A stretch of DNA of 19,551 nt from CAZUUO01 sp964622665 (GCA_964622665.1 CAZUUO010000014.1:1-19551), one strand, 5' to 3'; counted from the first letter of the stretch, positions 5,829-12,803 are shown. Notes: generated by a model from the sequence alone, not told the origin. Program-made: numbers and translations.

Positions 5829-6080
5829 TTACGAAGTTTTTTGATCAGACGTAATTAGGAGATACACACCAATAGGAATAGAGATAAAAATACCGAGCAC
5901 ACCCAATAATCCCAATAAACCCAAAATATAATTAATAATCATCATAAAAATCAAAAAGCCGTCACTTGCACTTCCCATTGATGCACCAAAAAAATGAAAA
6001 AGTGCAAAAAGAATCAACGCTGTAAAAATAGCGGCAAAGGGGAAAACGATACACAAAACTCCTTTCGTAGATCTGGTCAT
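5829..6080 (-). CDS. short hydrophobic membrane protein, unknown
   Basis: An 83-residue protein with two long hydrophobic segments: about residues 8-32 (LCIVFPFAAIFTALILFALFH) and 42-78 (FLIFMMIINYILGLLGLLGV and onward). A short polar hinge (GASMGSASDG) lies between them and the C-terminus is DQKTS. The second segment is long enough for two passes. I recognise no family. The frame extends upstream to 6131, but ATG at 6080 is preferred because TATAAT ends seven bases before it, a leaderless geometry shared with other genes here, and because the extension is unusually Tyr/Phe-rich. It has no SD. Being short and low in complexity, its coding status is less certain than that of its neighbours. 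Confidence 0.55.
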   Translation of the reverse strand: MTRSTKGVLCIVFPFAAIFTALILFALFHFFGASMGSASDGFLIFMMIINYILGLLGLLGVLGIFISIPIGVYLLITSDQKTS

Positions 6081-6087
6081 AAATAAA

Positions 6088-6093
6088 ATTATA
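6088..6093 (-). promoter_or_regulatory. candidate -10 box for a leaderless small membrane protein mRNA
   Basis: A perfect TATAAT on the minus strand is separated from the ATG at 6080 by exactly 7 bases, placing +1 at the start codon. TTGTTT lies about 19 bases further upstream. Confidence 0.5.
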
Positions 6094-6116
6094 TATCTAT
6101 ACAATACCACATAAAC

Positions 6117-6165
6117 AAAAAACCACTCCACAAACTACCGTTCATCACGATAATTTCTGGAGTGG
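6117..6165 (-). terminator. terminator behind the duplicated tRNA-Thr 3' end
   Basis: An 8-bp stem (6123-6130 with 6158-6165) with a 27-nt loop is followed on the minus strand by TTTTTTGTTT. The stem starts inside the CCA of the displaced tRNA-Thr 3' copy, as the terminator of the real tRNA does. Confidence 0.7.
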
Positions 6166-6182
6166 AGCCAATGACCAGGATT
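6162..6182 (-). repeat. displaced copy of the tRNA-Thr(GGT) 3' end (att-like)
   Basis: These 21 bases are identical to 6345-6365, the final part of the T-arm, the acceptor 3' strand, the discriminator and CCA of tRNA-Thr(GGT), in the same orientation, 183 bp away. The preceding sequence does not complete a tRNA. Duplication of a tRNA 3' end is the usual footprint of integrase-mediated insertion; no integrase is present here. Confidence 0.75.
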
Positions 6183-6186
6183 TCAC

Positions 6187-6270
6187 AGAAATGCCGTTAC
6201 ACGCATTTCTTATGGAAAACCTCGCGGTTTCCATATCCCTTCCCACATCATAAGGGAAATACTTTCCCTT
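6187..6270 (-). other. three tandem hairpins between the tRNA 3' repeats
   Basis: Three stems follow each other: 6187-6194 with 6203-6210 (8 bp), 6211-6221 with 6226-6235 (about 10 bp, one bulged A), and 6252-6259 with 6263-6270 (8 bp, 3-nt loop). No coding frame fits the interval. It could be a small structured RNA ending at the terminator at 6117-6165, or recombination-site structure left by a lost element. Orientation and transcription are inferred from the terminator only. Confidence 0.45.
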
Positions 6271-6297
6271 AAAATCCCTTTACGTTCAATCCTTACA

Positions 6298-6347
6298 AAA
6301 AAACACCGCGATATTTCATGAAATTACATTCACAAACTATCGCGGTG
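6298..6347 (-). terminator. intrinsic terminator after tRNA-Thr(GGT)
   Basis: A perfect 10-bp stem (6304-6313 with 6338-6347) is followed on the minus strand by TTTTTTT. The 5' side of the stem includes the last two bases of the encoded CCA. Confidence 0.85.
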
Positions 6348-6421
6348 GAGCCAATGACCAGGATTGAACTGGTGACCTCATCCTTACCATGGATGTGCTC
6401 TACCAACTGAGCTACATTGGC
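6346..6421 (-). tRNA. tRNA-Thr (anticodon GGT)
   Basis: Minus-strand cloverleaf. Acceptor stem GCCAATG pairs with CATTGGC; D-arm GCTCAGTTGGTAGAGC; anticodon stem CATCC/GGATG with loop ATGGTAA and anticodon GGT; T-arm ACCAG TTCAATC CTGGT. The discriminator is T, with an encoded CCA (6348-6346). It reads ACC/ACU. Its last 21 bases are duplicated at 6162-6182. Confidence 0.96.
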
Positions 6422-6438
6422 ACGAATAACACGGGCAA

Positions 6439-6467
6439 AATGTATCATCTTGGCAATAAAAATGCAA
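6439..6467 (-). promoter_or_regulatory. promoter of tRNA-Thr(GGT)
   Basis: TTGCAT (6467-6462) and TACATT (6444-6439) are 17 bases apart on the minus strand; transcription would start around ten bases before the tRNA 5' end. The hexamers resemble those of frr (TTGCAT and TACAAT). Confidence 0.65.
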
Positions 6468-6489
6468 GGTGACGCATGTGAACACTATT

Positions 6490-7389
6490 TTAACCCGTTA
6501 ATTCATTGATACGATGTTGAAAATCCTCAAGTTTTTGATTGTCTGGGTTTGCAATCTTCATTTCTTGCAATAATTCTTGTGCACGAACGGGATCTTTTAC
6601 TGCTAAGCACAGCTGCAAAAATGCATCCAAATATTTAGGATTATGTGGTTCAAGCGCGAAGACTCGTTCAAAAGAAGCGCGAGCCAAATCTAATTTATCC
6701 AATTTCATGTAGGCCTGAGCTAAATCATAATGGCGAATCGCAACGTCACCTTCTAATTCAACCGCACGTTTAAAATAACGCACCGCATCATTCCACTGTT
6801 CCTTTTCCATGGCGATCATCCCTAAACGATTTAACGCGCGCGTGTCATGGGGATCTAAACGCACAATAAACAAATACACTTCTTCAGCTTCTTTCCATTG
6901 TTCCATTTCAAAATATAAGCGGCCAAGTCCTCGATACGCTTCAACATTACGCGGTGATAATCTCACCACTTCAATATATCGTTGCTCAGCTTCATCATAT
7001 TCTTGTGCCAACAAGGCCGTTTCAGCATCTTTCATGAGAGCAGCAATTGCTTCCACTGGTGCAGCTTCTCGTTTACTATTACGCGCATCCAACGCTTGCG
7101 TGCGTTTATATGAAGTATATGTCTTAGTAACTTTTGCACGAAACAACGACTGAACCCATTTCCATCCTTTCATGAAAGGATCTCGTACTACAGAAAATTT
7201 TTCTCCCAATTCTTTCATGCTATCTTGATACCGCTGCTCCAACAACGCTTTTTTGGTACGCATTTGTTGTTCTTGTGGTAATGAATCAACATCAAGTAAC
7301 GCCAATTGTGGGAAATGGCGTAAAATTATCCAGAGCACCAAAATGAGCCCTGACAAAATAAGAAAAAGTGGGATAAACGTGTATAACAC
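6490..7389 (-). CDS. membrane-anchored TPR repeat protein
   Basis: A 299-residue protein. Residues about 3-24 (YTFIPLFLILSGLILVLWII) form an N-terminal membrane anchor. A charged helical region (about 40-115) follows, then tandem tetratricopeptide repeats from about 117 to 290. Repeat signatures include LLAQEYDEAEQRYIEVVRLS, AYRGLGRLYFEMEQWKEAEE, ALNRLGMIAMEKEQWNDAVR and DLAQAYMKLDKLDLARASFE. TPRs are protein-binding scaffolds; facing the cytosol or the outside, this protein would organise partners at the membrane, and no enzymatic motif is visible. The start is a GTG at 7389, five bases after the tpiA stop, with no in-frame ATG near it and no SD. It is the last gene of the frr, glyS, M16, tpiA, TPR cluster. 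Architecture is clear, function unknown. Confidence 0.85.
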   Translation of the reverse strand: MLYTFIPLFLILSGLILVLWIILRHFPQLALLDVDSLPQEQQMRTKKALLEQRYQDSMKELGEKFSVVRDPFMKGWKWVQSLFRAKVTKTYTSYKRTQALDARNSKREAAPVEAIAALMKDAETALLAQEYDEAEQRYIEVVRLSPRNVEAYRGLGRLYFEMEQWKEAEEVYLFIVRLDPHDTRALNRLGMIAMEKEQWNDAVRYFKRAVELEGDVAIRHYDLAQAYMKLDKLDLARASFERVFALEPHNPKYLDAFLQLCLAVKDPVRAQELLQEMKIANPDNQKLEDFQHRINELTG

Positions 7390-7394
7390 AGAAA

Positions 7395-8084
7395 TTAAAC
7401 TAATGAAATAAGTGAAAGTAATTCAGGAAGAACAGTCGACGCTTTACCAACCAATACACCATCAAATCCCAGTTGCGTAAACGACGAAACATTTTCTGAG
7501 GTCACACTTCCACCATACAAAACCTGCGTATGAGGAAATTCTTTTTTAAGACGAGTTAACACCTCAGAAACATCCTCAGTTGTTGCACTCTCCCCAACCC
7601 CATTGTGCGAAATTGCCCAAATGGGTTCATAGGCCAGTATAACATGTTTTGCGCCATCTGTCTCAAGTTGTGCGAAGGCACTATGCACTTGTGCCATAAC
7701 AAAATCTACCGTTAAACCGTTATCCCGCACCTCACGTGACTCTCCCACACAAACAATCGGCAATAAATTATGCGCTAGTGCTGCCTTTACCGCAAACGCA
7801 ATCTCTTCATTCGTAATCCCTTTTGCGCGCCATGATGAATGACCAATAATGACTCCTGTACAACCAAGTTCTTGCAGTTTTGCACAATCATATCCTGGAT
7901 ACGCAAAATGTTGCGCAACAATCCCAATCCCCGTACCCACAACTTCCTGTAACGCATTTTCTAATGCTTCAATACGCGGCGCAAACAAAAATGATTGTGT
8001 GGTTTCTTGTTTTACACGAGATAATAACTGAATAGTTTCAGTCACCGACAAATACTCCTTACTATTGCCAATGAATAATCCCAT
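7395..8084 (-). CDS. tpiA: triosephosphate isomerase
   Basis: A 229-residue TIM-barrel enzyme interconverting dihydroxyacetone phosphate and glyceraldehyde-3-phosphate. N7 and K9 (FIGNSKE) correspond to the substrate-binding N-x-K. IIGHSSWR holds the electrophilic His82. ILAYEPIWAI holds the catalytic Glu153, and LYGGSV (189-194) and GVLVGKAS (209-216) are the phosphate-binding loops. It is about 20 residues shorter than typical bacterial TPI (about 250). The lid after Glu153 reads SHNGVGESATT rather than the usual GTGxxAT, so it is longer and altered. ATG at 8084 lies one base after the M16 peptidase stop codon, indicating coupled translation, and TAACTA sits just upstream without an SD. With pgi it supports an at least partly working glycolysis. 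Confidence 0.95.
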   Translation of the reverse strand: MGLFIGNSKEYLSVTETIQLLSRVKQETTQSFLFAPRIEALENALQEVVGTGIGIVAQHFAYPGYDCAKLQELGCTGVIIGHSSWRAKGITNEEIAFAVKAALAHNLLPIVCVGESREVRDNGLTVDFVMAQVHSAFAQLETDGAKHVILAYEPIWAISHNGVGESATTEDVSEVLTRLKKEFPHTQVLYGGSVTSENVSSFTQLGFDGVLVGKASTVLPELLSLISLV

Positions 8085-8085
8085 A

Positions 8086-9357
8086 TTAGATAGTTAACAG
8101 TGATTCAAAGTGTGACGCGCTCTCAAATGGACCAATAATCGCCATGCGCAATTTTTCACCCACAAACAATTCTTGTGCCACACGTTGAATATCAGCAACG
8201 GTTACCGCATCAAGTTTTTCCATGCGCTGTGCGGGAGTAGTAATCTCACCTTTTAAAATCCATTGTTTACCATACCATTCCGCAACAGCACTCGAATTTT
8301 CCAATGATAACGTCATTTTACCCCGAATGTGATCTTTCGCTTGTTGTAATTCCAAATCAGTTACCGGAGTTTCTGCTAATTTCTTCATTTCTTGCAACAC
8401 GGTTTTTACAGCTTCTTCTAATTTTGCTGGCAACAATCCCATTTGCACGGTAAATAATCCTATTTCATGGTAGGGGCTTGCGTCACTATGTACCATATAC
8501 GCTAATCCACGTCGTTCACGTACTTCAATAAACAATCGTGATGACATCGTGCCGCCTAAAATAACATTCAACAATGACAGCGCGTACATGTTGGCGTCAG
8601 TATAAGAATACGCAGGTACACCAAGAGCAACCACAGCCTGTTCCGTTTCTTTTTTCTTCAACACAACTTTTTCAGTTGTCGGAATAAACGCATGACGAAT
8701 AAAATCACGTTCTTCTGATTTTTCACGTTGGTGACCACCAAAATAACTTTCAACACGTTCCACAATATTTTCAGGAATTGCACCCGCAACCACAACAGTC
8801 ATTTGTTTTGGCGTATAAAATGAATCTCGAAAATTCACCATGTCTTCACGAGTAAATGAATGTACTAATTCAGGTGTTCCCCCAATTTTCCAACCCAATG
8901 GCGAACCTTCAAACATTTTTTCCTCAAGCATTTCATCAATATGCATCAATGGATTATCTTCGTACATGTGTAATTCTTCGGCAATCACACCCTTTTCTCG
9001 TTCCAATTCTTCTTTATCAAACAAAGAATTCCACAACATGTCTGACACAATATCAAGTGTCGTCTCTAAATTACGTTTATCAGCACGAACATAGTATCCT
9101 GTGTAGTCTTTACTGGTATACGCATTATAATCCGCACCCATGGCATCAAGTTCACGAGACAAAATAAAAGTTGATGGACGTTTAGTCGTACCCTTAAACA
9201 TCATGTGTTCAATAAAATGTGAAATACCATTTATTTTTTCTGTTTCATAGCGAGATCCAACCGGAAACAACACCAAAACCGTTGCAGTCTCCGTATGTAA
9301 TGCGGGAACTGTCACCAAAGTCGCACCATTTTGCAAGGTTGTTTTTTGAAAATCCAT
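8086..9357 (-). CDS. M16 family zinc metallopeptidase (processing-peptidase-like)
   Basis: A 423-residue M16 (pitrilysin/insulinase) protein of the MPP-beta/YmxG size class. The inverted zinc motif H-x-x-E-H is at residues 47-51 (HFIEHMMFKGT), and the third zinc ligand fits Glu127, 76 residues after His51 (VIAEELHMYEDNP). The GTPELVHSFTREDMVNFRDSFY segment and the C-terminal half with RERRGLAYMVHS, the R/Y substrate-binding motif of this family, are present, so both half-domains are intact. No signal peptide is seen, so it is probably cytosolic; relatives degrade peptides or process precursors, and the substrate here is unknown. It lies between glyS and tpiA on the same strand with gaps of 19 and 1 bases. 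ATG at 9357 has no SD. Confidence 0.93.
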   Translation of the reverse strand: MDFQKTTLQNGATLVTVPALHTETATVLVLFPVGSRYETEKINGISHFIEHMMFKGTTKRPSTFILSRELDAMGADYNAYTSKDYTGYYVRADKRNLETTLDIVSDMLWNSLFDKEELEREKGVIAEELHMYEDNPLMHIDEMLEEKMFEGSPLGWKIGGTPELVHSFTREDMVNFRDSFYTPKQMTVVVAGAIPENIVERVESYFGGHQREKSEERDFIRHAFIPTTEKVVLKKKETEQAVVALGVPAYSYTDANMYALSLLNVILGGTMSSRLFIEVRERRGLAYMVHSDASPYHEIGLFTVQMGLLPAKLEEAVKTVLQEMKKLAETPVTDLELQQAKDHIRGKMTLSLENSSAVAEWYGKQWILKGEITTPAQRMEKLDAVTVADIQRVAQELFVGEKLRMAIIGPFESASHFESLLTI

Positions 9358-9376
9358 AGTTTCAGAAATTAAGTAC

Positions 9377-11025
9377 TTACCCTTTCATTTTTTCAGTTAT
9401 ATACGCTGCTAAATTATCAATCAACACGCGTTCTTGTTGCATAGAATCACGATGACGTATCGTTACTGATTTATCCTCAAGCGAATCAAAATCAACCGTC
9501 ACACAAAATGGTGTTCCAATTTCATCCTGACGACGATACCGTTTACCAATACTTTGTGTTTCATCATATTCCACACGAAAATCTCCACCTAAATGTTGGG
9601 CGATTTGTTGTGCAAGATCCGTTAATGGTTCTTTCTTTGAAAGTGGTAATACCGCAACGGTCACCGGCGCCATCCAAAAAGGAAATTTCATGACAATGCG
9701 AGTTTCATCTTGCACTTGCTCTTCATGATAGGCTTCAAGTAACGCAACAAGAACGGTACGATCAACTCCAAAACTTGGTTCAATCACGTGCGGCAAAAAT
9801 TTGTCTGATTGATTATCAGGATCAGTGTATACCAAATCTTTACCACTATGATCTGCATGTTGGGTTAAATCGTAATTACCACGATATGCCAAACCATATA
9901 ATTCTTTTTGACCAAAGGGATAATTATATTCAACATCAACCGTACGTTTAGAATAATGTGCGCGATCTTCATCAGCAATTTCAACATAGTGCACATGTTC
10001 AGGATGCACCCCCAAATGATTAATCCACGCTTTGACTTGGGTTAACCAATGTTCAAAATGTTCTTCCCATTCGCTCTCACGTACAAAATACTCAATCTCC
10101 ATTTGTTCAAACTCACGAGTTCTAAAAATAAAATTTCCCGGAGTAATTTCATTACGAAATGCTTTACCAATTTGTGCTACACCAAACGGCAAACGTTTGC
10201 GTGTGGTTTCAAGAATCGCTTTAAAATCAACAAACATCGCTTGTGCGGTTTCAGGACGAAAATACACTGTGTTTGCTTGTTCTTCAGCAGGACCTAAAAA
10301 AGTTTTCAACATTAAATTAAATTGTGTTGGAGGTGTAAAATCACTTTTCCCACAACTCGTACACCAAAGTAATTTAGCATCGGTCAAAAGTTCAGGAAGA
10401 TATGAACCACCTTTATTTTTTAAATTTTCTAAAACCCCTTTAACCTGTTCAGGCGAAAGAGTATCAAGAAATTTTTGATAAGTATCATTTTCCCTTTCTT
10501 CTCGAACAGTTTCTTTATATATTCTCGTTACGACATTCGAAATTGATTCTTCAAAATTATCCTCAATCAATTTATCTGCACGATAACGAGTATGACATTT
10601 TTTACACTCAATCAAAGGATCGGTAAATGTCGCTACGTGACCACTTGCTTCCCATACGCGTGGATTCATGAGCAACGCCGCATNNNNNNNNNNNNNNNNN
10701 NNNNNNNNNNNNNNNNNNNNNNNNNNNNNNNNNNNNNNNNNNNNNNNNNNNNNNNNNNNNNNNNNNNNNNNNNNNNNNNNNNNGTCGCTACGTGACCACT
10801 TGCTTCCCATACGCGTGGATTCATGAGCAACGCCGCATCAATCCCCACCATATCCAATCTCTTTTGCACAAACATTTTCCACCATTCTTGCTTAATTGCA
10901 TTTTTAAGTGCAACGCCGAGTGGACCGTAATCCCACGAATTTGCTAATCCACCATAAATATCAGATCCCGGAAAAATAAATCCTCGTCGTTTACACAATG
11001 AAATAATGGTTTCCATGTCAGTCAT
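9377..11025 (-). CDS. glyS: glycyl-tRNA synthetase (alpha2 class II), interrupted by assembly gap
   Basis: The gene charges tRNA-Gly. The right-hand part starts at ATG 11025 with MTDMETIISLCKRRGFIFPG and SWDYGPLGVALK. The left-hand part carries a zinc ribbon (CKKCHTRY and CTSCGKSDF), motif 2 (FRNEITPGNFIFRTREFEQM) and motif 3 (EPSFGVDRTVLVALLEAY), as in the archaeal/eukaryotic-type homodimeric enzyme. The break is an artefact: 10629-10683 and 10784-10838 are the same 55 bases either side of 100 N. Removing one copy and the Ns (155 bases) joins the two frames and gives one 1494-bp gene of 497 residues, near the usual 450-500. It lies 10 bases downstream of frr and 19 upstream of the M16 gene, with no SD. 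A second ATG (11016) is an alternative start. Confidence 0.93.
10629..10683. repeat. left copy of the 55-bp contig-end overlap
   Basis: Identical base for base to 10784-10838. Both copies encode AALLMNPRVWEASGHVA of glycyl-tRNA synthetase, so this is one genomic stretch represented twice at the ends of two contigs. Confidence 0.95.
10684..10783. other. scaffold gap of exactly 100 N
   Basis: A run of 100 N, the conventional placeholder for a gap of unknown size. Because the flanks are the same 55 bases, the true gap is most likely an overlap (negative length) and no sequence is missing. Confidence 0.97.
10784..10838. repeat. right copy of the 55-bp contig-end overlap
   Basis: Second copy of 10629-10683; sequence beyond it continues the glycyl-tRNA synthetase N-terminus in the matching frame. 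Confidence 0.95.
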
Positions 11026-11035
11026 ACAAATATTC

Positions 11036-11584
11036 TTAAATGGTCATGATATCCTGTTCTTTTGCTGCAACTTTTTCTTCAATAAACGCATTATATTTTT
11101 TAATCATCACATCAAGCTGATCTTGAATGCGAAAACGTTGATCTTCTCCTATTTCCCCCGCTTCTTCACTTGCAATTACTGATGTCTTAGCTTCATCTCG
11201 TGCGCGTCGCAATGCGATACGTGCATCTTCCGCCATATTCTTCATTACCTTCACCATCTCACGACGTGATTCTTCAGTTGGTTGAGGAACCGGCACACGC
11301 AAAACTTTTCCATCCGATTGTGGATTTAAACCAACAGGAGCTTCACGAATTGCTTTTTCAATTGCTGTGACCAATGTTTTATCCCATGGATCAACCAAAA
11401 GCGTGCGTGCATCAAGTACGGTAATTGAAGCGGTAGACTTCAAATCCATCGTACCTCCATAGGCCTCCACCATTAAACCTTCAATTAATCCTGCATGAGC
11501 TCGTCCCGTACGCAATGTTTTAAATTGGTCATCAAGATGACTAATAACGCGTAAAGCCTCTGTATTACATTGATCTAAATTCAT
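11036..11584 (-). CDS. frr: ribosome recycling factor
   Basis: A 182-residue protein, the usual RRF length (about 185). With EF-G it splits post-termination ribosomes. Recognisable parts: FKTLRTGRAHAGLIEGL (helix 1 with the invariant RTGRA), VEAYGG near 40 starting the beta domain, LLVDPWDKTLVTAIEKAIRE, then VPQPTEESRREMVKVMKNMA and ARIALRRARDEA of the long three-helix bundle. The C-terminal helix ends IEEKVAAKEQDIMTI. It heads the frr, glyS, M16, tpiA, TPR cluster and has its own promoter at 11612-11640. AAGGA lies 12-14 bases before the ATG, longer than usual SD spacing. In many bacteria frr follows pyrH and tsf; here it is next to glyS instead. Confidence 0.96.
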   Translation of the reverse strand: MNLDQCNTEALRVISHLDDQFKTLRTGRAHAGLIEGLMVEAYGGTMDLKSTASITVLDARTLLVDPWDKTLVTAIEKAIREAPVGLNPQSDGKVLRVPVPQPTEESRREMVKVMKNMAEDARIALRRARDEAKTSVIASEEAGEIGEDQRFRIQDQLDVMIKKYNAFIEEKVAAKEQDIMTI

Positions 11585-11611
11585 AGGTTATTCATTTATC
11601 CTTAGAACTTG

Positions 11612-11640
11612 ATTGTATCCAATATAGTGAATTCATGCAA
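11612..11640 (-). promoter_or_regulatory. frr operon promoter
   Basis: TTGCAT (11640-11635) and TACAAT (11617-11612) are 17 bases apart on the minus strand, just beyond the terminator of the upstream lipoprotein gene. The predicted 5' UTR is about 20-25 bases and includes AAGGAT. Confidence 0.65.
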
Positions 11641-11656
11641 AGGGTAACGCTATTAT

Positions 11657-11690
11657 ACAAAAAACGCACGGAAATCGCTTTCCATGCGTT
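11657..11690 (-). terminator. intrinsic terminator of the propeller lipoprotein gene
   Basis: A 12-bp stem (11663-11674 with 11679-11690, one G-U) with a 4-nt loop is followed on the minus strand by TTTTTTG. It lies 14 bases past the stop codon. Confidence 0.9.
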
Positions 11691-11703
11691 TGCTACCCTT
11701 ATT

Positions 11704-12774
11704 TTATTGAGGAATTGCGAAAGTTGCCGCAACCACACCACCCGTTCCTTCGGTATCGAATTGTAAACGATACATAGCTCGTGAACTAGGTGCTTTTTTA
11801 GCACTCCATGTTTTTCCGCCGTCAGTTGTCAAAAATACATTTGAAATTTTGCCAGCTGCCGTTGAATACATGATTTCGTTTGAATTTACTGGGTTAACTG
11901 CAAGACCAAAAATTGTCACTTCTCCCGGTGCAGTAACTAAATCAAGAGGAATCCAACTATCACCACCATTGTTGGTAGTAAATAATCCATAACGAGTTGC
12001 TAATACCAATGTTTCATTGCCAGATTTCTTTGCCCACGCAAGTGCACGAAACGTCGTAGCACCACTATACTTACTTGCATCAGGGGTAATATTTAACCAT
12101 GTTGCTCCCCCATCAACACTCTTGCGTAAACCACCTTGTAATAATCCAACGTATATATGTTGACTGTTACCAGGATACACGAAAATTTGTCGAATCTCAT
12201 CTTGAAAGCGTGTTGCAACTGCCCAGGTTTTTCCTGCATCCATACTCTTTACTAAATCACCCGATGATGACGCAGCAAAAATAATATTAGAATTATTGGG
12301 ATCAACTGCAACTTGTAACATCAATTGTCCTTCTCGAGATTCACTGTATACTTTTTGAAAACTGCGAAGACAATCAGAAGTGCGCAAAATATCACGACCA
12401 CTGGTTGCGTATACTGTACAAGTATTTTTTGGATCAACTGCAACACTGTACACCGTTCCTTGTGATAATGCAGCCACTTGATTCCAGGTTGCACCACGAT
12501 CAAGAGTGTACATAACACCATTTTGCGCAGTACCTAAATACCACACATTGCGATTATTGGGATCGATTGTAAGGGCACGTGATGAAATATTTGCAATAGA
12601 TCCAGCAACACCACTCGTTGTGGGAACAGCAGTGCGTTGCTCCCATGTTTCTCCCTTATTACTACTTACAAAAACACCACCATCAGTTGTTGATGCTGTG
12701 GTATCACCAAAACAACCAGCACCCGTGAAAACGAGTGTGGTAAAACTCAGCGCTAAAATTTGTTTGATGTGCAT
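11704..12774 (-). CDS. lipoprotein with BNR/Asp-box beta-propeller (Ycf48/sialidase-like fold)
   Basis: A 356-residue exported lipoprotein. MHIKQILALSFTTLVFTGAG followed by Cys21 is a classical lipoprotein signal with lipobox TGAGC. After a short Thr/Ser linker come at least six Asp-box (BNR) turns of the S/T-x-D/N-x-G-x-T/S-W type: SSNKGETW, TLDRGATW, KSMDAGKTW, KSVDGGATW, TTNNGGDSW and TTDGGKTW. They are spaced about 45-60 residues apart and predict a six- or seven-bladed propeller like Vps10/sortilin or Ycf48 proteins. No sialidase catalytic residues are recognised, so a binding role on the outer face is more likely than hydrolysis. The frame extends to 12813, but ATG at 12774 starts the signal peptide. 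An extended -10 box lies at 12804-12812 and a terminator follows. Confidence 0.88.
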   Translation of the reverse strand: MHIKQILALSFTTLVFTGAGCFGDTTASTTDGGVFVSSNKGETWEQRTAVPTTSGVAGSIANISSRALTIDPNNRNVWYLGTAQNGVMYTLDRGATWNQVAALSQGTVYSVAVDPKNTCTVYATSGRDILRTSDCLRSFQKVYSESREGQLMLQVAVDPNNSNIIFAASSSGDLVKSMDAGKTWAVATRFQDEIRQIFVYPGNSQHIYVGLLQGGLRKSVDGGATWLNITPDASKYSGATTFRALAWAKKSGNETLVLATRYGLFTTNNGGDSWIPLDLVTAPGEVTIFGLAVNPVNSNEIMYSTAAGKISNVFLTTDGGKTWSAKKAPSSRAMYRLQFDTEGTGGVVAATFAIPQ

Positions 12775-12803
12775 ACAAAGTTGTCCACAAGTTAGATACT
12801 TAT

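Noticed and set aside
6187..6340. Group I intron or split tRNA at tRNA-Thr(GGT)
   Set aside because: The tRNA is complete and uninterrupted; the duplicated part is only its 3' end and lies after the terminator, without group I core sequences.
8840..9167. Plus-strand frames inside the M16 gene and similar antisense frames elsewhere
   Set aside because: They are fully covered by conserved minus-strand enzymes and show no domain, SD or promoter of their own.
10684..10783. glyS pseudogene or tandem partial duplication
   Set aside because: The 55-base identical flanks and exact 100-N spacer are explained by a contig overlap, and the joined frame is intact.
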